From assembly GCA_016783885.1 (NCBI GenBank), contig JADHVR010000002.1, forward strand, positions 67,628-114,550: a stretch of 46,923 nt of DNA, written 5' to 3'. A program made the translations under genes and the position numbers. Positions 42,220 to 46,923 of the stretch are shown here, piece by piece; positions within the stretch are counted from its first letter, which is position 1, and each line of letters begins with the position of its first letter. This DNA comes from Bacteroidales bacterium. Lineage in GTDB: Bacteria; Bacteroidota; Bacteroidia; Bacteroidales; JAADJA01. Below the pieces are notes generated by a model, which worked only from the letters and a program-made list of their open reading frames with translations, searched no databases and was not told where the DNA came from.

Positions 42220-42794
42220 TTATACATTTTTTTATAGTCGTATTCGATTATTTGTTGAACTTCTTTATAAAGCCTTTTTCGTATCCTGTGGAGTTTGACC
42301 TTTACATTGGCTTTTGACAAATTCATTATTTCGCTTATTTCCTCAGTTGAATATTCTTTTAAATAAAATAAGTTAATTAATGTGCTTTCCTCAGGGCTTA
42401 GTTTTTCAATTACTTTATTTATTAAAATTTTTTGTTCGTCGTATTCGAGCCTGCTAACATCCTCTTTTATATTATCTAATGTATAATTTTCTATTATTTC
42501 ATATTCCAAATCAGTAGTTTCCAACTGTCTTTTCCTGGTTTTTGAAATAGCTGTGTTATAAACTATCCGGTATAACCATGTTGAAAATTTTGATTCTTTT
42601 TTAAACGATTTTAATGATTGATATACTTTTAAAAATGTATCCTGGACTATTTCTTCAGCATCTTCCCGGTTTCTCACTATTCGTAAAGCAACAGTAAATA
42701 CCAAATCTTTATGCTTATCTACAATCATAGAATAAGCTGATACATCTCCTTCTAATACTTTATCTATATACAAGCTGTCGCTCTGGTATTTCAT
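42216..42794 (-). CDS. ECF-type RNA polymerase sigma factor
   Basis: The 192-residue protein is a standard ECF sigma. Region 2 spans about 8-95 (DVSAYSMIVDKHKDLVFTVALR, DAEEIVQDTFLKVY, KFSTWLYRIVYNTAI). Region 4 spans about 125-180 (LSPEESTLINLFYLKEYSTEEI, SKANVKVKLHRIRKRL). It is cotranscribed with the membrane protein at 41785. An ECF-type promoter GTAAC-N16-CGTC lies just upstream, and the divergent DUF6249-like gene has a matching one, so it probably activates both. Confidence 0.92.
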   Translation of the reverse strand: MKYQSDSLYIDKVLEGDVSAYSMIVDKHKDLVFTVALRIVRNREDAEEIVQDTFLKVYQSLKSFKKESKFSTWLYRIVYNTAISKTRKRQLETTDLEYEIIENYTLDNIKEDVSRLEYDEQKILINKVIEKLSPEESTLINLFYLKEYSTEEISEIMNLSKANVKVKLHRIRKRLYKEVQQIIEYDYKKMYK

Positions 42795-42804
42795 CTTTTA
42801 ATTA

Positions 42805-42829
42805 GACGATTAAATATGATAACGGTTAC
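42805..42829 (-). promoter_or_regulatory. Putative ECF promoter of the sigma/anti-sigma operon
   Basis: On the minus strand GTAAC (42825-42829) is followed after 16 bases by CGTC (42805-42808), then TAATTAA. The pattern is that of ECF -35 and -10 elements. It ends 10 bases before the sigma ATG. Confidence 0.7.
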
Positions 42830-42865
42830 AAGATAGGTATTTATTTTCTATTTTCAGATTTTTTT

Positions 42866-42891
42866 GTAACCGGAATCAAAATGGGGGCGTC
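42866..42891 (+). promoter_or_regulatory. Putative ECF promoter of the DUF6249-like gene
   Basis: GTAAC (42866-42870), 17 bases, then CGTC (42888-42891). It has the same two elements as the divergent promoter at 42805-42829, which suggests that the same sigma reads both. It lies 45 bases upstream of the ATG. Confidence 0.7.
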
Positions 42892-42936
42892 AAAGATTAC
42901 GACAAACAAATTTAAAACAATTTAAAATAAAAAGTT

Positions 42937-43302
42937 ATGTTAGATTTAACAGCAATATTGATTGTAGGAATTACTTTCGGAACTGTTTTTGGATTTATCT
43001 ATTTAGTTATTAGAAAAAAGGAACGTATGGCAATGATGGAAAAGGGTGTGGATGCCTCTATTTTTATCACTAAGAAAAGATCAGATTATTCGTTGAAGTA
43101 TGGATTATTGTTAGTAGGCGTTGCTCTGGGAATATTAATAGGAAATGTTCTGTCGAACCTGCCTTCTTTCGAGTATGTACAGGAAGCTGCATACTTTTCA
43201 ATGATCTTTCTTTTTGGCGGTCTTAGCCTGGTAATTTATCATTTCCTCGCAAAAAAGCAATTAAAGGAGGAAGAAGAAAAGGAAGATAAAAATCAGGGAT
43301 AA
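42937..43302 (+). CDS. Small DUF6249-like membrane protein, likely ECF-controlled
   Basis: The 121-residue protein has three membrane helices: 5-25 (ILIVGITFGTVFGFIYLVI), about 52-72 (YGLLLVGVALGILIGNVL) and about 83-104. A cytoplasmic loop RKKERMAMMEKGVD follows the first helix and a charged tail (KEEEEKEDKNQG) ends it. The RxAMxExG loop is typical of DUF6249 proteins in Bacteroidota, which often sit next to ECF sigma genes. Its job is unknown. Promoter and place suggest that it belongs to the regulon of the neighbouring sigma. Confidence 0.75.
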   Translation: MLDLTAILIVGITFGTVFGFIYLVIRKKERMAMMEKGVDASIFITKKRSDYSLKYGLLLVGVALGILIGNVLSNLPSFEYVQEAAYFSMIFLFGGLSLVIYHFLAKKQLKEEEEKEDKNQG

Positions 43303-43321
43303 AACTTTATCTGCATAAATT

Positions 43322-43375
43322 AGCCACAAATTCAAGAATTATCTGTAATAATCCGTGAATTTGTGGCTTTTTTTG
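43322..43375 (+). terminator. Intrinsic terminator between convergent genes
   Basis: AGCCACAAATTCA (43322-43334) pairs with TGAATTTGTGGCT (43356-43368), a perfect 13-bp stem with 21-base loop, followed by TTTTTTT. It ends the DUF6249-like transcript. Confidence 0.8.
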
Positions 43376-43378
43376 TTT

Positions 43379-43933
43379 TTATAGTTTAAAGGTCTCTATT
43401 ATTTTGTATTCAGGACCCTGTTGTCTGAGAATACTTTCGATAAGTGAAAATTCAACGATATTTTCTTTTTGAATTTCAACTGATTTATAACGGTCGATAA
43501 TTTCCTGGAATCGTTTTTTATCATTAACAAATTTTATTCTTCCAATTGTGAGGTGCGGAACAAAATTCTGCCTCTCTTTTTCGAATCCGATTTTTCCCAT
43601 TTCATCCAAAGTATCCATTGCCAGGCTTTGCATTATTTTGTTTTCTTCTATTCCGAACCAGATAACTCTTGGTTTATAAGAGCTGCCGAAAATTCCAACA
43701 TTTTTCAGTTCTAAAGTAAACGGTTTATGCCGCGAAGAAATCTCTGATAATACGGTTATGATGTTTTCAATTCTGTCTTCTTCAGTCTCCCCGAAGAATT
43801 TCATGGTTACGTGTATGTTTTGTGTATCAACCCATTTGATTTTGTCATTTCGCATTGCAGTTTTTAAATCATAATATACTTTCAGAAACTGATTGGAAGG
43901 ATGTATTTTTATAGCTGCAAAAATTCTTTTCAT
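43379..43933 (-). CDS. thpR: RNA 2',3'-cyclic phosphodiesterase
   Basis: The 184-residue protein is a 2H phosphoesterase of the LigT/ThpR type. Both catalytic motifs are present: HVTM (41-44, in NIHVTMKFFGE) and HLTI (127-130, in NFVPHLTIGRIKF). The beginning MKRIFAAIKI and the sequence YKPRVIWFGIEE are typical too. It opens 2',3'-cyclic phosphates on RNA ends. It is monocistronic and divergent from tRNA-Ala. Confidence 0.93.
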   Translation of the reverse strand: MKRIFAAIKIHPSNQFLKVYYDLKTAMRNDKIKWVDTQNIHVTMKFFGETEEDRIENIITVLSEISSRHKPFTLELKNVGIFGSSYKPRVIWFGIEENKIMQSLAMDTLDEMGKIGFEKERQNFVPHLTIGRIKFVNDKKRFQEIIDRYKSVEIQKENIVEFSLIESILRQQGPEYKIIETFKL

Positions 43934-44010
43934 AAAAAATCTATTTCTGTTTTGCTGGTAAATTTACGATTAATTAATACTTTTGTCCCAACATTAAAAA
44001 ATTTAAAATC

Positions 44011-44039
44011 CCCGCCCGACTGAACGTCGTTCGGGCGGG
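44011..44039. repeat. GC-rich hairpin upstream of tRNA-Ala
   Basis: CCCGCCCGA (44011-44019) and TCGGGCGGG (44031-44039) form a 9-bp stem around CTGAACGTCGT. It is strikingly GC-rich against its surroundings. It lies between the divergent thpR and tRNA-Ala genes and is probably an intergenic repeat element. Confidence 0.65.
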
Positions 44040-44065
44040 TAAAATCGTAAATCTAAAATTGATAC

Positions 44066-44139
44066 GGGGCATTAGCTCAGTTGGCTAGAGCGTTTGACTG
44101 GCAGTCAAGAGGTCATCGGTTCGACTCCGATATGCTCCA
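44066..44139 (+). tRNA. tRNA-Ala (anticodon GGC)
   Basis: The 74-base gene has acceptor GGGGCAT/ATGCTCC with discriminator A. The D arm is AGCTCAGTTGGCTAGAGC. The anticodon stem TTTGA/TCAAG encloses the loop CTGGCAG (anticodon GGC), and the T arm is ATCGG-TTCGACT-CCGAT. CC follows but full CCA is not encoded. Confidence 0.9.
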
Positions 44140-44192
44140 CCTTCGCCCACCGAAGTCCCAGGAAATTGGGACGAAGGTGGGTATCTTTTTTT
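44137..44192 (+). terminator. Terminator after tRNA-Ala
   Basis: CCACCTTCG (44137-44145) and CGAAGGTGG (44172-44180) pair. An inner GTCCCA/TGGGAC stem lies at 44155-44160 and 44167-44172. A T tract follows at 44184-44192. The left arm begins in the last bases of the tRNA. Confidence 0.7.
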
Positions 44193-44223
44193 CTTTTCTC
44201 GTTTAAAATTTCCTAATGTTTCT

Positions 44224-44231
44224 TACTTTTG
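44224..44231 (+). promoter_or_regulatory. Putative -7 promoter element of the HsdR-like gene
   Basis: TACTTTTG matches TAnnTTTG, 32 bases upstream of the ATG at 44264. No good -33 element is seen. Confidence 0.5.
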
Positions 44232-44263
44232 GGCTATTAAACCGATTTTGACAAATTGATCGT

Positions 44264-46801
44264 ATGTCCCAAAAAGAAGCTAAAGCCAGAATTAAGATTA
44301 ACAAGCTATTAGAGGAAGCGGGTTGGAGATTTTTTGATAGTAAAAATGGACCTGCAAATATTGTCTTAGAGAACTATGTCAAGATTACCGAAAGCCATGT
44401 TAACGAATTCGGAGAGAACTTTGAAAAAACCAAAAGAGGTTTTGTTGACTTCCTCCTCTTAGATGAAAAAGGATATCCTCTTATTGTTTTAGAAGCCAAA
44501 TCAGAGGATTTAAACCCTTTGATTGGAAAGGCACAAGCTCGCAAATATGCAAATAGTCAAGACTGCCGTTTCATTATTCTGTCCAATGGGAATATCCATT
44601 ATTTCTGGGATTTAAAAAAAGGTAACCCCTACCTTATTACAAAATTTCCATCACCTGATTCAGTAGGTACTTATAAAAAACATCAGCCTAACCCTGTTCT
44701 GCTGATAAATGAAAAAGTTGATGATGATTATATTGCACTTACTCAAAAACCTAATTACGACCTTGATCCGCAATGGAATAATGAAGATGAAAGGGAAGCA
44801 TTCATCAAAAATAACAGCTTACGGTTTTTAAGAGAATATCAAAAAAAGGCTGTTTGGTCAATACAGGATGAAGTAAAAAAGGGAACCGATCGTTTTCTTT
44901 TTGAAATGGCAACAGGCACAGGAAAAACGCTTGTGGCTGCCGCTGTGATTAAGCTGTTTTTACGAACCGGTAATGCAACAAGGGTGCTTTTTCTTGTAGA
45001 TAGATTAGAACTCGAAAACCAGGCATTCAAAGCTTTTAATGTTTATTTAAAGAATGATTTCAAAACAGTTATTTATAAAGAGAACAGGGATGACTGGCGC
45101 AGGGCTGAAATTGTTGTAACTACGGTTCAATCACTACTTTTTGATAATAAATTCAGAAGATTATTTTCACCTACCGATTTTGATCTCGTTATTTCTGATG
45201 AGGCTCATCGTTCTATCGGAGGAAATTCAAGAGCTGTTTTTGAATATTTTGTAGGATATAAATTAGGATTAACTGCTACACCCAAAGATTACCTGAAAAA
45301 AATTGACCCTGAAAAAGTCCATTATAAAGACCCGAGGGAATTGGAACGAAGGATTATGCTGGATACTTACCGGACTTTTGGTTGTGAAACCCGGCAGCCG
45401 ACTTTTAGATATTCATTAAACAATGGAGTAAAGGATGGATTTCTGATCAATCCCATTGTTGTAGATGCGAGAACTGAAATTACTACGCAATTGCTATCTG
45501 ATGAGGGTTATGCTATCTTGGTGACAAATGAAGAAGGTGAAGACGAAGAAGCCACTTATAAACAAAGGGATTTTGAAAGAAAATTCTTTTCTGAAACAAC
45601 CAATAAAATATTTTGCAAAACATTTCTGGAACATGCCTTACATGATCCAGTCAGCAATGAGATAGGTAAAACCATTGTTTTTACCGTGAGCCAGAACCAT
45701 GCAGCCAGGCTAACCCAAATACTCAATGAAATGGCTGATAAAATGTTTCCCGGCAAATATAATTCTGATTTTGCCGAGCAGGTTACTTCCTTTATTTCCG
45801 GTGCACAGCAAATGACCATTAACTTTACAAATAATAATCTGAACGGTTCAGGCAATTTTTACGATTATTATAAAACAGGCAAAACCAGGGTTTGCGTTAC
45901 TGTCGGCATGATGACCACAGGTTACGATTGCCCCGACATTCTTAACCTTTGTTTAATGCGCCCAATATTCTCTCCAACCGATTTTATCCAGATAAAAGGG
46001 AGAGGAACCCGTAAGCATAATTTTCTTGATGACCTGTTTGATAATGATCATAAGGAAATAGTTACGCATCCTGATAAAAGACGGTTTAAACTTTTCGATT
46101 TTTTTGCTAATTGCGAATATTTTGAGGAAAAGTTCAATTATGATGAAATATTAAAGCTGCCTGGTATTTCAAAAAGAGATGGTGAAAAAAGTGACGAGCC
46201 TGTTATTTACGCTGATGAATATGAAAATATTGCCCCTGATCCGTTAAAGTCTTTTCAGGAACAAAAAATTGGTTTGGAAGGAATGAAGATTGACCGGATG
46301 TTCTTTGAAGACTTTGGGGAAAAAGTAAAACAGGACAAATTCATTATTGATAATGTTGAATTGGGTAACTGGGAGGATATAGTAGATTATGTAAACGAAA
46401 ATTTGCTTGACAAACCCGAAGAGTTTTATACACTTGACAAATTACGTAAAGCAGCTAAAGTTGACAGAAAAATTTCAGTACGGGAGATCATTGAAAAGGT
46501 GCTTGGACTAATACCCCGGTTTAAATCGAAAAATGAACTTTTAGAAGAAGAATTTGAAAAATTCATCTCTGACTACAAGCCTGACGAAAAAGATGATATA
46601 ATTGCTTTAAAATATTTTTTCAAGGCTTATGTAACTGATAATAAAGTCAGGAACTTGATTGATAATAAGAAGTTTGCCGAACTGAATGTAAACCCGACTT
46701 TTAATATAAATGATTATAAAGCAGTGGGAAGAAAGTGGAGGACAATAATTCCTGAATATGTAAAAGATTATATTTCTTTAAATAAATTTGAACCGTCCTG
46801 A
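44264..46801 (+). CDS. hsdR: Type I restriction R subunit (HsdR, EcoEI-like)
   Basis: The 845-residue protein is the nuclease/translocase of a type I restriction system. The N-terminal nuclease has VDFLL with Asp62, then EAK (77-79) in the PD-(D/E)xK pattern. The SF2 motor has ATGTGKT (216-222), DEAH (312-315), TATP (337-340) and KGRGTR (578-583). The C-terminal third (FFEDFGEKVKQDKFIIDNVE on) matches the EcoEI-type HsdR C-terminal domain. It is shorter than EcoKI HsdR, as EcoEI-like forms are. No hsdM or hsdS is seen in the window; they may lie beyond the right edge. In Bacteroidota a lone R gene may also act with partners elsewhere. Confidence 0.88.
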   Translation: MSQKEAKARIKINKLLEEAGWRFFDSKNGPANIVLENYVKITESHVNEFGENFEKTKRGFVDFLLLDEKGYPLIVLEAKSEDLNPLIGKAQARKYANSQDCRFIILSNGNIHYFWDLKKGNPYLITKFPSPDSVGTYKKHQPNPVLLINEKVDDDYIALTQKPNYDLDPQWNNEDEREAFIKNNSLRFLREYQKKAVWSIQDEVKKGTDRFLFEMATGTGKTLVAAAVIKLFLRTGNATRVLFLVDRLELENQAFKAFNVYLKNDFKTVIYKENRDDWRRAEIVVTTVQSLLFDNKFRRLFSPTDFDLVISDEAHRSIGGNSRAVFEYFVGYKLGLTATPKDYLKKIDPEKVHYKDPRELERRIMLDTYRTFGCETRQPTFRYSLNNGVKDGFLINPIVVDARTEITTQLLSDEGYAILVTNEEGEDEEATYKQRDFERKFFSETTNKIFCKTFLEHALHDPVSNEIGKTIVFTVSQNHAARLTQILNEMADKMFPGKYNSDFAEQVTSFISGAQQMTINFTNNNLNGSGNFYDYYKTGKTRVCVTVGMMTTGYDCPDILNLCLMRPIFSPTDFIQIKGRGTRKHNFLDDLFDNDHKEIVTHPDKRRFKLFDFFANCEYFEEKFNYDEILKLPGISKRDGEKSDEPVIYADEYENIAPDPLKSFQEQKIGLEGMKIDRMFFEDFGEKVKQDKFIIDNVELGNWEDIVDYVNENLLDKPEEFYTLDKLRKAAKVDRKISVREIIEKVLGLIPRFKSKNELLEEEFEKFISDYKPDEKDDIIALKYFFKAYVTDNKVRNLIDNKKFAELNVNPTFNINDYKAVGRKWRTIIPEYVKDYISLNKFEPS

Positions 46802-46923
46802 AAAAAGTTGACACATTTTGCTGCAAAAGTAAGCCATTGTTAATAACTATATTTTATTACCATTAATTTTTTTATCATTTTTGTTTTGTCGCAATGAAGC
46901 GGAAGCAGGCTCTGCTGGGGAGC
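46802..46923. other. Right-edge non-coding tail
   Basis: These 122 bases hold no gene. They include CAAAAGTA at 46824-46831 (TACTTTTG on the minus strand, a -7-like match reading back into hsdR). The last bases contain a small palindromic AGCAGGCTCTGCT. Nothing further can be supported before the edge. Confidence 0.4.

Noticed and set aside
46824..46831. Minus-strand promoter for an antisense transcript into hsdR
   Set aside because: It is a single -7-like match in an AT-rich tail with no -33 element and no gene downstream.

Overview
The window looks like part of a chromosome from a Bacteroidota bacterium, probably Bacteroidia, although I cannot name a genus. It is AT-rich. Many genes are preceded by the Bacteroidota -7 element TAnnTTTG and lack a clear Shine-Dalgarno. 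There are nine C-terminal type IX secretion (T9SS) sorting domains, or remnants of them, and a short Bacteroidota-type AMP nucleosidase. The housekeeping order yceD-rpmF-plsX-fabH is intact.

Layout. (1) 1-1919: the leftward 5' part of an Mrr-nuclease/SF2-helicase protein, cut by the window edge. (2) 2117-10455: housekeeping genes, namely a YfcC-like transporter, a tRNA-dihydrouridine synthase, the leftward yceD-rpmF-plsX-fabH operon, a leftward amn-holA pair and a rightward elbB. (3) 10460-11706: a RelE/ParE-type toxin-antitoxin pair lying between two 105-bp direct repeats. (4) 11721-26736: a long run of leftward genes for surface and secreted proteins, including a lipoprotein, two outer-membrane barrels and eight T9SS cargo proteins. 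The cargo proteins carry LRR/L-domain-like repeats, LamG-like domains, LVIVD repeats, MAM-like repeats or a beta-helix, and their 3' ends encode nearly identical sorting domains. An orphan copy of the sorting-domain end is left at 16705-16800. (5) 26836-38331: two similar rightward modules, each with a large secreted TPR-CHAT protease-like protein anchored by a C-terminal membrane segment, then a divergent sigma-70 factor, then a single-pass membrane protein of anti-sigma type. A PAS-LuxR regulator and a decayed toxin-antitoxin pair lie between them. (6) 38399-46801: an alpha-galactosidase remnant, a MORN-repeat lipoprotein, a probably truncated TPR gene, tRNA-Gln beside glnS, a conventional ECF sigma/anti-sigma pair divergent from a DUF6249-like gene, thpR, tRNA-Ala, and a type I restriction R subunit near the right edge.

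How the parts may work together. The strongest candidate for an undescribed system is the duplicated CHAT-TPR / sigma / membrane anti-sigma arrangement. Predicted topology puts the CHAT domain on the periplasmic side next to the membrane, and the anti-sigma N-terminus in the cytoplasm with its C-terminus in the periplasm. This would suit a protease that senses an envelope signal and cuts the anti-sigma to free its sigma factor. That is inference from gene order, motifs and topology. The conventional ECF locus at 41785-43302 has matching divergent promoters (GTAAC-N16/17-CGTC), which suggests autoregulation. The secreted-protein cluster looks shaped by recombination between its sorting-domain sequences.
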